Assembly (NCBI RefSeq): GCF_014636275.1
Contig: NZ_BMEB01000004.1
Coordinates: 62,001 to 126,000 of the forward strand
DNA length: 64,000 nucleotides
From: Cellulomonas carbonis
GTDB taxonomy: Bacteria > Actinomycetota > Actinomycetes > Actinomycetales > Cellulomonadaceae
Direction of reading: 5' to 3'
This document shows positions 33,915 through 42,295 of this stretch, piece by piece. A model generated the notes under the pieces. That model did not search any database, had not been told where the DNA came from, and saw nothing but the letters and a program-made list of their open reading frames with translations. The number at the start of each line of letters is the position of its first letter. Within the stretch, counting starts at the first letter, position 1. The position numbers and the translations under genes were made by a program.

Positions 33915-34729
33915 CAGCGCACCGCCGTGGCGGTGGGCTCGTCGAGCGAGCGCAGGGCGTCGAGGCCCGCGAGCACCGACTCGGGCGTCGGGTCGGAGAT
34001 GTCGCCCGCGATCCGGCCGTCGGCGAGCAGGACGACGCGGTCCGCGTACGCCGCGGCGGACGGGTCGTGCGTGACCATGATCACCGTGGTGCCGAGCTCG
34101 CGCACCGAGCGCCGCAGGAAGCTGAGCACCTGCGCGCCCGCCCGCGAGTCGAGGTTGCCCGTGGGCTCGTCGGCGAACACGACCTCGGGTCGGCCGATCA
34201 GTGCCCGCGCGATCGCGACGCGCTGCTGCTGCCCGCCCGAGAGCTCGGCGGGGCGGTGCGTCAGGCGGTCCCGCAGGCCGAGGGTGTCGACGAGCGTCTC
34301 GAACCAGCCGCGGTCGGGCGTCCGGTTCGCGAGGTCGAGCGGCAGGACGACGTTCTGCTCGGCCGTGAACATCGGGAGCAGGTTGAACGACTGGAACACG
34401 AAGCCCACCCGGTCGCGGCGCAGACGCGTGAGCGCCCGGTCGTCCATCCCGGTGATCTCGGTCGCACCCAGGTGCGCGTGCCCCGACGTGGCGCTGTCGA
34501 GCCCGGCGAGCAGGTGCATGAGCGTCGACTTGCCGGAGCCCGACGGCCCCATGATCGCGGTGAACGCGCCCGAGGCGAAGTCGACGTCGACGCGGTCGAG
34601 CGCGACGACGGCGGCCTCACCCGTCCCGTAGACCTTGGTCAGCCCGCGGGCGCGGACGGCGGTCGTCGGCGCGCCCGTGGGGACGGTGGTCGGCAGGGAC
34701 CGGGGGTCGGGCGGCAGGTCGTACGGCAC
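33914..34729 (-). CDS. ABC transporter ATP-binding protein (LolD/MacB type)
   Basis: 271 residues from GTG 34729 with AGGAGGCC upstream. Walker A GPSGSGKSTLMHLL, Q-loop FVFQSFNLLP, signature LSGGQQQRVAIARAL, Walker B VVFADEPTGNLD and H-loop MVTHD are all intact. EPTGNLD and the LxxLLPMFTAEQNV pattern mark the MacB/LolD branch that pairs with FtsX permeases. Shares one base with the permease start, so both are made together. A TAGCGT -10 box (34766-34771) on this strand may start the operon. Confidence 0.95.
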   Translation of the reverse strand: MPYDLPPDPRSLPTTVPTGAPTTAVRARGLTKVYGTGEAAVVALDRVDVDFASGAFTAIMGPSGSGKSTLMHLLAGLDSATSGHAHLGATEITGMDDRALTRLRRDRVGFVFQSFNLLPMFTAEQNVVLPLDLANRTPDRGWFETLVDTLGLRDRLTHRPAELSGGQQQRVAIARALIGRPEVVFADEPTGNLDSRAGAQVLSFLRRSVRELGTTVIMVTHDPSAAAYADRVVLLADGRIAGDISDPTPESVLAGLDALRSLDEPTATAVR

Positions 34730-34765
34730 GGAGGCCTCCTGGGTCGTGTTCGCTGGTACGCGTCG

Positions 34766-34771
34766 ACGCTA
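34766..34771 (-). promoter_or_regulatory. -10 box for the MacB-type ABC operon
   Basis: TAGCGT on the minus strand, 36 nt before the ATPase start; no clear -35. Confidence 0.4.
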
Positions 34772-34880
34772 CGGAGCCGGGCACCCGCGCCGCGTCGAGC
34801 CGGGGCATGGTCGGTGCCGGGCCCGAGGTCATCCCGAGGGGGGACCGGCCGGGCGCACCGGTCCGCCCACGGACCTCGGG

Positions 34881-35612
34881 TCAGGCCCCCGGACGGACGA
34901 GGCCGCTCTCGTACGCGACGACGACGGCCTGCACGCGGTCCCGCGCGCCGAGCTTCGCGAGGATGCGGCCGACGTGGGTCTTGACGGTCGCCTCGGCGAC
35001 GAAGAGGTCCCGCCCGATCTCGGTGTTCGACCGCCCGCGCGCCATGAGCAGGAGCACCTCGCGCTCGCGGTCGGTGAGCTCGGCGACGCCCGGGTGCGGT
35101 GCGGCCGCGTCGTCGTCCGGGAGCGCCGTCACGAGGTGCTCCAGCAGGCGGCGGGTCGACGACGGCGCGATGACGGCGTCGCCGCGGTGCACGGTGCGGA
35201 TCGCCGCGAGCATCTCCTCCGGCGGGGCGTCCTTGAGCAGGAACCCGCTCGCCCCGGCCTTGATCGCGGCGAGGACGTACTCGTCGAGGTCGAACGTCGT
35301 GAGGACGATGACGCGCGGCACGGCTCCGTCGGCGGGGCCTGCCGCCTGCCCGTCGTGGGCACCCGTGAGCCGCGCGGTCGCGGCGAGCCCGTCGAGCTGG
35401 GGCATGCGCACGTCCATGAGGACGACGTCGACAGGGACGACCGCGAGCCGGCGCAGCGCCTCGACCCCGTCGCCGGCCTCGACCACGACCTCGAGGTCCG
35501 GCTGGGAGTCGATGACCATCCGGAAGCCCGCCCGGACGAGCTGCTGGTCGTCGACGAGCGCGACGCGGACGGGGGCGCTCTCGAGGGGCGCGCTCTCGGA
35601 AGGCGTGGTCAT
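34881..35612 (-). CDS. NarL/LuxR-family response regulator
   Basis: 243 residues from ATG 35612, overlapping the kinase stop by ATGA. Receiver domain: VALVDDQQLVRAGF, VVLMDVRMP with phospho-acceptor Asp67, TTF and LLKDAPPEE with the conserved Lys. C-terminal LuxR helix-turn-helix: LTDREREVLLLMARGRSNTE, IGRDLFVAEATVKTHVGRIL. It is transcribed after its kinase and just ahead of the MacB-type transporter operon on the same strand, which it probably controls. Confidence 0.95.
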   Translation of the reverse strand: MTTPSESAPLESAPVRVALVDDQQLVRAGFRMVIDSQPDLEVVVEAGDGVEALRRLAVVPVDVVLMDVRMPQLDGLAATARLTGAHDGQAAGPADGAVPRVIVLTTFDLDEYVLAAIKAGASGFLLKDAPPEEMLAAIRTVHRGDAVIAPSSTRRLLEHLVTALPDDDAAAPHPGVAELTDREREVLLLMARGRSNTEIGRDLFVAEATVKTHVGRILAKLGARDRVQAVVVAYESGLVRPGA

Positions 35613-36949
35613 GGGGTCTCCTCGCTCGTCGGGCCCGTGCCCGCGGTGGTCGTCGGGGCGCCCGCCGCGCCGACGGGGAGCGCCCGCGGTGCGCTGGTGG
35701 GCAGCGGGATCTCGGCCCGCACGCGGTAGCCGCCCCCGGGCCGGGGGCCGACCGCGAGCGTCCCGCCGAGCATCGCGGCGCGCTCACGCATGCCCAGCAC
35801 GCCTTGCCCCGCGCCGTCGGAGGTCGCGGCGGCACCGCGCCCGTCGTCGGTGATCTCGACGGTGAGCGACGACGGGCGCCACTGCACGACGACGGTCACG
35901 GCGACGTCGGGGCCACCGTGCTTGAGGACGTTGGTGAGCGACTCCTGCGCGATGCGGAACACCGTGAGCCCGGTGCCCGGTGGCAGCGGCCGTGCGTCGC
36001 CGAGGCGCACGAGCGACGCGCGCACGCCGCTCGCACGGACCTGGTCGACGAGGGCCTGGAGGTCGTCGACCCCGGGCTGCGGCGAGAGCTGGGCGGTCGG
36101 AGCGGCCGGCGGGGGCAGGACTCCGGGCGTCGTCGGCGGCCCCGCCGGGCGGCCCGGGTCGTCGGCGCGCAGCACGCCGAGCAGCCGTCGCATGTCGCCG
36201 AGCGCAGCGCGGCCCGTCTCGCCGATGGTGGTCAGGGCCCGCTCTGCGGCGCCCGGGTCCTGCGCCGCGGCGTACCGGCCGCCGTCCGCCTGGGCGATCA
36301 TCACCGAGAGCGAGTGGGCGACGATGTCGTGCATCTCGCGCGCGATGCGCGCCCGCTCCGCGGCGGTCGCGATGCGGCCCTGCTGGTCCCGCTCGACCTC
36401 GAGGCGCGCCGCGCGGTCCACGAGCGCGTCGATGGCCTCGCGGCGGGCGCGGCGCACGAGGCCGATCGCGAACACCGTGACCGCCATGAGCGACATCGCG
36501 ATGCCGAACGCCGCCGACGACACCGGGTCGTCGAGGCCGCCGGCGCCCATGGCGGCGACGACGAAGACCGCGCACCCCAGGAACGTGCCGGTGATCGCGG
36601 TGCGGTAGGCCCACACGGGACCGTGCGCGGTGACGGAGTAGAGCGCGAGCAGCACGAGCAGGTCACCGGGCACGACGAGCAGCGAGCCCGCGAGCAGGTG
36701 CGCGAGCGCGGCCGCGAAGACGACCACGGCCGACGCCACGGGACGCACGCGCCGGAACGCCGTCGCGAACGCCATGACGGCCGCCGCGACGTAGGTGACC
36801 GCCGCGGGCGCGCCGGGCGCCTGGCTGTCGTAGCGCAGCACGTCGGTCGTCAGGGGGACGAGGAGCAGCGCGAGTCCGACCGCGGTGACGGAGTCCACGG
36901 CGAGCCGGTGGTCCGTGTCCCACGCGACGACCCGCTCCCACCAGCGCAC
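35609..36949 (-). CDS. NarL-type sensor histidine kinase (HisKA_3)
   Basis: 446 residues from GTG 36949, six bases after a minus-strand TAGGCT box, so probably leaderless. Four or five hydrophobic helices fill residues 15-165 with almost no extracellular loop, i.e. an intramembrane-type sensor. The dimerisation/phosphorylation motif is ERARIAREMHDIVAHSLSVM with His207; the ATPase part shows RIAQESLTNVLKHGG, DDGRGA and GVLGMRERAAMLGG. Intramembrane kinases next to FtsX-type transporters commonly watch for cell-envelope attack. Confidence 0.94.
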   Translation of the reverse strand: MRWWERVVAWDTDHRLAVDSVTAVGLALLLVPLTTDVLRYDSQAPGAPAAVTYVAAAVMAFATAFRRVRPVASAVVVFAAALAHLLAGSLLVVPGDLLVLLALYSVTAHGPVWAYRTAITGTFLGCAVFVVAAMGAGGLDDPVSSAAFGIAMSLMAVTVFAIGLVRRARREAIDALVDRAARLEVERDQQGRIATAAERARIAREMHDIVAHSLSVMIAQADGGRYAAAQDPGAAERALTTIGETGRAALGDMRRLLGVLRADDPGRPAGPPTTPGVLPPPAAPTAQLSPQPGVDDLQALVDQVRASGVRASLVRLGDARPLPPGTGLTVFRIAQESLTNVLKHGGPDVAVTVVVQWRPSSLTVEITDDGRGAAATSDGAGQGVLGMRERAAMLGGTLAVGPRPGGGYRVRAEIPLPTSAPRALPVGAAGAPTTTAGTGPTSEETP

Positions 36950-36955
36950 GCGCCC

Positions 36956-36965
36956 AGCCTAGGGT
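36956..36965. promoter_or_regulatory. overlapping divergent -10 boxes (AGCCTAGGGT)
   Basis: Reads as TAGGCT on the minus strand (kinase gene, start 6 nt away) and TAGGGT on the plus strand (OmpR-type regulator gene, start about 39 nt away), sharing CCTAGG-like bases. Confidence 0.55.
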
Positions 36966-37003
36966 GCGGTGACGGGCGACCCCGCTGTGGCAGCATGGGC
37001 GCC

Positions 37004-37687
37004 ATGACCCACGTTCTCTTGGCGGAGGATGACCCTGCCATTGCCGAGCCCTTGGCACGCGCCCTGGGTCGGGAGGGCTACGACGTCGTCGTGCAAGGCA
37101 CGGGTCAAGGAGCCATCGACGCGGCCCCCGGTGCCGACGTCGTGATCCTCGACCTCGGCCTGCCCGACATGGACGGCCTCGACGTCGCCCGGTGGATCCG
37201 CGGCCAGGGTCTGAGCACGCCGGTCCTCGTCCTCACGGCACGCGCGGACGAGGTGGACCTGGTCGTCGGGCTCGACGCGGGTGCCGACGACTACGTGACC
37301 AAGCCGTTCCGCCTCGCCGAGCTGCTCGCGCGCGTCCGTGCCCTGCTGCGGCGCACGCACCCCGACGGTGCGGACGGCGAGGAGCTCGTCGCGCAGGACG
37401 TCCGGATGGACCTCGCGGCGCACCGGGCGTTCCAGGGCGACCGCGAGCTGCACCTCACGGCCAAGGAGTTCGACCTGCTGCGCGCGCTGGTGCGCGAGGC
37501 GGGCTCGGTCGTGGCGCGCGACGCGCTCATGCGCCAGGTCTGGGACTCCGACCCGACGGGCTCGACCAAGACGCTCGACATGCACGTGTCGTGGCTGCGC
37601 CGCAAGCTCGGCGACGACGCGAACGCGCCGCGCTACATCTCGACCGTGCGGGGGATGGGCTTCCGCTTCGAGACCGGCACCGCCTGA
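37004..37687 (+). CDS. OmpR-family response regulator
   Basis: 227 residues from ATG 37004 (ATG 36995 in frame would add three residues). Receiver: LLAEDDPAIAEPL, VVILDLGLPDMDG with Asp50, LTARADEVD and DDYVTKPF. The winged-helix output domain follows from about residue 130 (ELHLTAKEFDLLRALVREAG, STVRGMGFRFE). Transcribed with the kinase gene that begins 51 bp later. Actinobacterial OmpR/kinase pairs next to purK are common; the signal is not known. Confidence 0.95.
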   Translation: MTHVLLAEDDPAIAEPLARALGREGYDVVVQGTGQGAIDAAPGADVVILDLGLPDMDGLDVARWIRGQGLSTPVLVLTARADEVDLVVGLDAGADDYVTKPFRLAELLARVRALLRRTHPDGADGEELVAQDVRMDLAAHRAFQGDRELHLTAKEFDLLRALVREAGSVVARDALMRQVWDSDPTGSTKTLDMHVSWLRRKLGDDANAPRYISTVRGMGFRFETGTA

Positions 37688-37723
37688 CCGGTCCGGTCCA
37701 CCGGTCCCGTCCACCGGTCCCGT
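37688..37723. repeat. short 13-bp repeat right after the regulator stop
   Basis: CCACCGGTCCCGT occurs twice in tandem (37698-37710, 37711-37723), preceded by a degenerate copy that starts at the stop codon. Confidence 0.7.
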
Positions 37724-37738
37724 CGAGAAGGAGGACGA

Positions 37739-39079
37739 GTGCGCCGACGTGTGCTCCAGGCGACGGTCGCGGCCGTCACCCTCGCCGTCGTGCTGCTCGG
37801 CATCCCGCTCGCGTTCTTCAGCGCGCAGCTCGTGCGCGACGGCGAGCTGCGCGACCGCGACAACCGGGCCGCGGCACTCGCCCGGCAGGTGGAGACCCGC
37901 CTCTCGACCGAGCGGCCCATCACCGACGAGCTGCTCGAGTACTACGTCGGGGGCGACGACGGGAGCCTCGCGGCGTCCGTGTCGGTCGTGACGGCCGACG
38001 GCGAGCGGTTCCGTGCGGGCGAGCCGGTCGAGGGCCGCGCCTACCCGCAGGTCGTCCGGACCGACTCGGGTGCCGTCGTGCTCCTGTCGCTGTCCTACTG
38101 GGACGTGTTCTGGCGCACGGCCCGCGCGGTCGGCCTCGTCGTCGCCGCGTCCGTGGTCGCCGTCGCGGCCGGGGTCGCGGTCGCGCTCTGGCACGCCCGC
38201 CGGCTCGCCGCGCCGCTGGTGTACCTCGCGGCGAGCGCCGAGCAGCTCGGCTCGGGCCAGGTGCGGCCGCGCCTCGAGCCGTCCGGAATCGAGGAGATCG
38301 ACCTCGTGGCGGCGGAGCTCGCGCGCAGCGCCGACCGCATGGCCGGCCGCCTCGCGGCCGAGCGTCAGTTCGCGTCGGACGCGTCGCACCAGCTCCGCAC
38401 ACCGCTCACGGCGCTGTCCATGCGGCTCGAGGAGATCAGCTCCGCGACCGAGAAGGACGAGGTCCGCGAGGAGGCCCGCATCTCCCTCGAGCAGGTGGAG
38501 CGCCTCGTCACGGTGGTCGACGACCTGCTCGCGCGCTCGCGCCGGGCCCAGGGCGGGACCACCGAGGCCGTGCACCTGCTCGACGTCGTGCGCCAGCAGC
38601 AGGAGGAGTGGGACCCGTCGTTCGCGGCGGCCGGGCGCCGGCTCGCGGTCGAGGTCGGCGACGACGTCGCCGTCCTCGCGACGCCCGGCGCGCTCGCCCA
38701 GGTGCTCGCGACGCTCATCGAGAACTCGCTCGTCCACGGCGGCGGCACGACGACGGTGCGCTCGCGTCCGTCGGGTACCGAGCGCGCCGTGGTCGTCGAG
38801 GTCACCGACGAGGGACCCGGGGTCCCCGACGAGCTCGCGCCGCGCATCTTCGAGCGCGAGGTGACGTCGGGCCGCGGCACGGGGCTCGGTCTGGCGCTCG
38901 CTCGCGACCTCGTCGCGGCCGACGGCGGCCGGCTCGAGCTCGCGCAGCGGCGCCCCCCGGTGTTCGCGGTGTTCCTGTCCGGCGTCCCGCGGACGCTCGA
39001 CCCGAACGTCGTGCTCCCGCGGGGATCGCTCGTGTCGCAGCGCGGGCGGCGCGGCGGGCGGCGCCGACCCCGCCGCTGA
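37739..39079 (+). CDS. sensor histidine kinase (HisKA), partner of the OmpR-type regulator
   Basis: 446 residues from GTG 37739 with GAAGGAGGACGA upstream. N-terminal helix (residues 5-30), an extracellular sensing region of about 90 residues, a second helix (about 125-150), HAMP-like linker, then RQFASDASHQLRTPL with His217, ATLIENSLVHGGG (N box), DEGPGVPDEL and GTGLGLALARDL. The tail of about 40 residues is Arg-rich and disordered. Classical two-helix membrane kinase that senses outside the cell. Confidence 0.94.
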   Translation: MRRRVLQATVAAVTLAVVLLGIPLAFFSAQLVRDGELRDRDNRAAALARQVETRLSTERPITDELLEYYVGGDDGSLAASVSVVTADGERFRAGEPVEGRAYPQVVRTDSGAVVLLSLSYWDVFWRTARAVGLVVAASVVAVAAGVAVALWHARRLAAPLVYLAASAEQLGSGQVRPRLEPSGIEEIDLVAAELARSADRMAGRLAAERQFASDASHQLRTPLTALSMRLEEISSATEKDEVREEARISLEQVERLVTVVDDLLARSRRAQGGTTEAVHLLDVVRQQQEEWDPSFAAAGRRLAVEVGDDVAVLATPGALAQVLATLIENSLVHGGGTTTVRSRPSGTERAVVVEVTDEGPGVPDELAPRIFEREVTSGRGTGLGLALARDLVAADGGRLELAQRRPPVFAVFLSGVPRTLDPNVVLPRGSLVSQRGRRGGRRRPRR

Positions 39080-39149
39080 CGCCGTGCGCCGCCGCGCGCG
39101 GGACCCGATCCCGCCACGGACGGCGTCGGGGCCCCCGCCGACGCGTTGT

Positions 39150-39155
39150 TAGTCT
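39150..39155 (+). promoter_or_regulatory. -10 box of leaderless purK
   Basis: TAGTCT (in GTTAGTCTC) ends 8 nt before GTG 39164. It argues for GTG 39164 over the in-frame TTG at 39146. Confidence 0.6.
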
Positions 39156-39163
39156 CGGCGCTC

Positions 39164-40402
39164 GTGACGGCTCCGGTGGTGGCGGTGGTGGGCGGCGGAC
39201 AGCTGGCCCGGATGATGAGCCCGGCGGCGACGGCCCTCGGGATCGGGCTTCGGGTCCTCGTCGAGCACGAGGGGACGTCGGCCGCGCAGGTCGTCGTCGA
39301 CACCCCGGTGGGCGCCCCGGCCGAGGGGGTCGTCGACCTCGTGGCGGGCCCGCCCCAGGCGGCGGTCCTCACGTTCGAGCACGAGCACGTCCCGGCCGAC
39401 GTGCTCGCCGAGGTCGCCGCGCGCGGCGTCCCCGTGCGGCCGTCGGCGGCCGCGCTCGTGCACGCGCAGGACAAGGTGGTCATGCGTCGGCGCCTCGGCG
39501 AGCTCGGCGTGCCCTGCCCGCGCTGGGCGGAGCTGCCCGACGCGGCCGCGCTCGACGCGTTCCTGGCGGGGTGCGGCGGCGAGGCGGTCGTCAAGACCGC
39601 GCGTGGCGGGTACGACGGCAAGGGCGTGCGCGTCGTCCGGTCCTCCGACGAGGTCGCGGACTGGTTCGCCGCCGCGGCCGACGGTGGGCCCGCGCTGCTC
39701 GCGGAGGAGAAGGTCCCGTTCGTGCGGGAGCTCGCGGTGCTGCTCGCGCGGCGCCCGTCGGGAGAGTGCGCGACGTGGCCCGTCGTGCAGACGGTGCAGC
39801 GCGACGGGGTGTGCGCCGAGGTGGTCGCACCAGCACCCGGCCTCGATCCCGACGTCGAGCGCGCCGCCGTCGACGCGGCGCTGCGGGTCGCCGAGGGGGT
39901 CGACGTCACCGGCGTGCTCGCGGTCGAGATGTTCGAGCTGCCGTCCGGTGCGCCCGCCCGCGTCGTCGTCAACGAGCTCGCGATGCGGCCGCACAACTCG
40001 GGGCACTGGACCATCGACGGCTCCGTCACGAGCCAGTTCGAGCAGCACCTGCGCGCGGTGCTCGACCTCCCGCTCGGCGCGACCGGGGCCCGGGCTCCGT
40101 GGACGGTCATGGCGAACGTGCTCGGGAGCGAGCACGGCGTCCTCACGGACGCGCTGCCCGACGTCGTCGCGCGTGACCCGGGTGCCAAGGTGCACCTGTA
40201 CGGCAAGGAGGTCCGGCCGGGACGCAAGCTCGGGCACGTCACCGTCTACGGGGACGACCTGGACGACGTCCGGGAGCGCGCGGCCGTGGCCGCCGCGGCG
40301 CTGCAGGGCAGCACGGCGACGCGCGACGTGCGCGGCGCGGGCACGACGGGCGGCGCGGACGCGCCGGGCACGACGGGCGGCGCGGACGCGCCGGGGGAGT
40401 GA
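39164..40402 (+). CDS. purK: 5-(carboxyamino)imidazole ribonucleotide synthase (PurK)
   Basis: 412 residues. ATP-grasp enzyme that carboxylates AIR with bicarbonate to N5-CAIR in purine synthesis. Seen: [37 protein letters not shown] (glycine loop), [36 protein letters not shown] (metal and substrate site) and HLYGKE. The last 30 residues carry a tandem duplication of TTGGADAPG encoded by a 27-bp direct repeat, beyond the conserved fold. Coupled to purE 7 bp downstream. Confidence 0.97.
   Translation: MTAPVVAVVGGGQLARMMSPAATALGIGLRVLVEHEGTSAAQVVVDTPVGAPAEGVVDLVAGPPQAAVLTFEHEHVPADVLAEVAARGVPVRPSAAALVHAQDKVVMRRRLGELGVPCPRWAELPDAAALDAFLAGCGGEAVVKTARGGYDGKGVRVVRSSDEVADWFAAAADGGPALLAEEKVPFVRELAVLLARRPSGECATWPVVQTVQRDGVCAEVVAPAPGLDPDVERAAVDAALRVAEGVDVTGVLAVEMFELPSGAPARVVVNELAMRPHNSGHWTIDGSVTSQFEQHLRAVLDLPLGATGARAPWTVMANVLGSEHGVLTDALPDVVARDPGAKVHLYGKEVRPGRKLGHVTVYGDDLDDVRERAAVAAAALQGSTATRDVRGAGTTGGADAPGTTGGADAPGE
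40345..40398. repeat. 27-bp tandem duplication in the purK 3' end
   Basis: Two copies of GGCACGACGGGCGGCGCGGA plus CGCGCCG in frame, giving GTTGGADAP twice. Variable-length tail, outside the catalytic domain. Confidence 0.75.
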
Positions 40403-40409
40403 GGACGTG

Positions 40410-40940
40410 ATGGATCAGCCCCTGGTGGGTGTCGTGATGGGCTCGGACTCCGACTGGCCCGTCATGGAGGCCGCGGCGCAGGCGCTCGACGAGTTCGCGG
40501 TGCCGTACGAGGTCGACGTCGTCTCTGCGCACCGGATGCCGGAGGACATGGTCGCGTACGGCCGTGGAGCGGCCGACCGGGGCCTGCGCGTGCTGGTCGC
40601 CGGCGCCGGCGGCGCCGCGCACCTGCCGGGCATGCTCGCGTCGCTCACGCCCCTGCCGGTCGTCGGCGTCCCGGTGCCGCTCGCGCACCTCGACGGCATG
40701 GACTCGCTCCTGTCGATCGTGCAGATGCCGGCGGGGGTCCCGGTCGCCACGGTGTCCGTCGGCGGCGCCCGGAACGCGGGCCTGCTCGCGGTGCGCATCC
40801 TCGCCGCGGCCGACGACGACCGGGGGGCGGCCCTGCGGTCCCGCATGGCCCAGTTCCAGGAGGGGCTCCGCGAGCAGGCCGTCGCCAAGGGCGAGCGGCT
40901 GCGGGCCAGGCGCGGGTCGACGACGGGCTTCACCGCCTGA
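40410..40940 (+). CDS. purE: N5-CAIR mutase (PurE)
   Basis: 176 residues from ATG 40410; GGGGGAGTGAGGA precedes it (GTG 40407 adjacent and in frame). Converts N5-CAIR to CAIR, the step after PurK. Class I PurE signature: [24 protein letters not shown] with the catalytic His, [17 protein letters not shown] and [15 protein letters not shown]. Length normal. Its TGA stop is the first part of a 16-bp tandem array. Confidence 0.97.
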   Translation: MDQPLVGVVMGSDSDWPVMEAAAQALDEFAVPYEVDVVSAHRMPEDMVAYGRGAADRGLRVLVAGAGGAAHLPGMLASLTPLPVVGVPVPLAHLDGMDSLLSIVQMPAGVPVATVSVGGARNAGLLAVRILAAADDDRGAALRSRMAQFQEGLREQAVAKGERLRARRGSTTGFTA

Positions 40941-41043
40941 CCGAGGCGCCGCCTGACCGAGGCACCGCCTGACCGAGGCGCCGCCTGACCGAGGCACCGC
41001 TCGACCGAGGCACCGCTCGACCGAGGCACCGCCTGAGCGAGGG
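40932..41043. repeat. 16-bp tandem array (7 copies) that contains the purE stop codon
   Basis: Units at 40932, 40948, 40964, 40980, 40996, 41012 and 41028, of the form RCCGCCTGACCGAGGC; units 5 and 6 have CTCGAC for CCTGAC. The purE stop TGA (40938-40940) lies in the first unit. As 16 is not a multiple of 3, later TGAs fall in other frames. Confidence 0.95.
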
Positions 41044-41122
41044 CTCCGCGTGACCTGCCCGGTGTCGCGCTGGTCCGTGCGGCGGCCCGAGCGGTCCGCG
41101 GGCGATCTCGGAGGACCGCGGT

Positions 41123-41128
41123 TATGGT
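41123..41128 (+). promoter_or_regulatory. -10 box of leaderless acyltransferase gene
   Basis: TATGGT ends 6 nt before ATG 41135. Confidence 0.6.
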
Positions 41129-41134
41129 CACGAA

Positions 41135-42286
41135 ATGGTCACGACGCGTCCCGCGCCGCTCGCCGCAGCCCCTGCGGCGGAGCCTCGCACGCCTGCGCGC
41201 CCCCGCCTGCACGCGCTCGACGGCGTCCGCTTCCTCGCTGCCGCGGGCGTCGTCCTGTACCACTTCGTCGCCCGCTGGCACACCGGCTGGGGCGAGGCGC
41301 CGGGTGAGCGCTTCCCCGTCCTGGGCCACGTCGCGACGTACTTCGCGCTCGCCCCGGAGCTCTTCTTCGTCGTGAGCGGGTTCGTCATCCTGTGGACCGC
41401 ATGGGGTCGCAGCGTGCCGCAGGTCGCCGCGTCGCGGCTCGCGCGCATCTACCCGGCCTACTGGACCGCTCTGGCCCTCACGAGCCTCCTCCTGCTCGTG
41501 CTGTGGCGCGACGGCAAGCAGGTCTCGTTGGGCGAGGTCGCGGTCAACGCGACCCTGCTCCAGGAGCTCGTGGGCGTCCGTCACGTCGACGGCGTCTACT
41601 GGACGCTGTGGGTCGAGCTGCGGTTCTACGCGCTCGTCCTGCTGCTCGTCGCGGTGGGCGTCACGCGCTCGCGGGTCCTGGCGTTCGCCGGGCTGTGGCC
41701 CGTCGCCGGCCTCGCCGCCGAGCTGTCCGGCGCGCACGTCCTGCAGGAGGTCCTCATCAGCCGGTACGCGCCCCTGTTCGCGGGCGGGATGCTCCTCTAC
41801 CTGATCCACCGCGACGGCCACGCGCGGCTGCCCTGGGCGCTCGTCGGCCTCAACGTGGCGATCGCCCTGAGCACGATCGTCCCTGCGCAGATGGGCTCGC
41901 TGAGCCGGAACACCGTCTTCGAGCCCAACCCCTGGATCCTCGCGGCGCTGACGGTCGGCTGCTTCGCGACCGTCGCCGTCGTCGCGCTCACGCGCGTGTC
42001 CCAGGTCTCGTGGGCGCCGCTGGCAGCGCTCGGCGCGCTGACGTACCCGCTCTACCTCGTGCACGAGTACTGGGGCTGGTGGGCGATCGCGCAGCTCTCC
42101 GCGCACCTGCCCACGTACGTCACCCTCGGGGTCGCGGTCGTGCTGTCGGTCGCGCTCGCCGCGGCCCTGCACCACGCCGTCGAGCGGCACGCCGCCCCCT
42201 GGGCGCGGCGCCGGCTCGAGGAGCTGCTCGGCGCCCGGTCCGCGCCGCGCCGTCGGACCGTCGGGTTCCGTCCCCAGACCGCCTGA
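41135..42286 (+). CDS. acyltransferase family membrane protein (OafA-like)
   Basis: 383 residues from ATG 41135. About ten transmembrane helices. The acyltransferase-3 marks are LDGVRFLAAAGVVLYHF with the catalytic His, SGFVILW, SRLARIYPAYW (Arg-rich loop) and PLYLVHEYWGWW. Such enzymes move acetyl or other acyl groups onto sugars of surface polymers. It stands at the start of the envelope glycopolymer region and converges on the LCP gene 9 bp away. Confidence 0.93.
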   Translation: MVTTRPAPLAAAPAAEPRTPARPRLHALDGVRFLAAAGVVLYHFVARWHTGWGEAPGERFPVLGHVATYFALAPELFFVVSGFVILWTAWGRSVPQVAASRLARIYPAYWTALALTSLLLLVLWRDGKQVSLGEVAVNATLLQELVGVRHVDGVYWTLWVELRFYALVLLLVAVGVTRSRVLAFAGLWPVAGLAAELSGAHVLQEVLISRYAPLFAGGMLLYLIHRDGHARLPWALVGLNVAIALSTIVPAQMGSLSRNTVFEPNPWILAALTVGCFATVAVVALTRVSQVSWAPLAALGALTYPLYLVHEYWGWWAIAQLSAHLPTYVTLGVAVVLSVALAAALHHAVERHAAPWARRRLEELLGARSAPRRRTVGFRPQTA

Positions 42287-42295
42287 CGACGGGGT

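Noticed and set aside
36950..37003. The overlapping -10 pair as one palindromic operator
   Set aside because: CCTAGG alone is short and occurs elsewhere near starts as part of TAGGCT boxes; the promoter reading explains both strands without an extra repressor.
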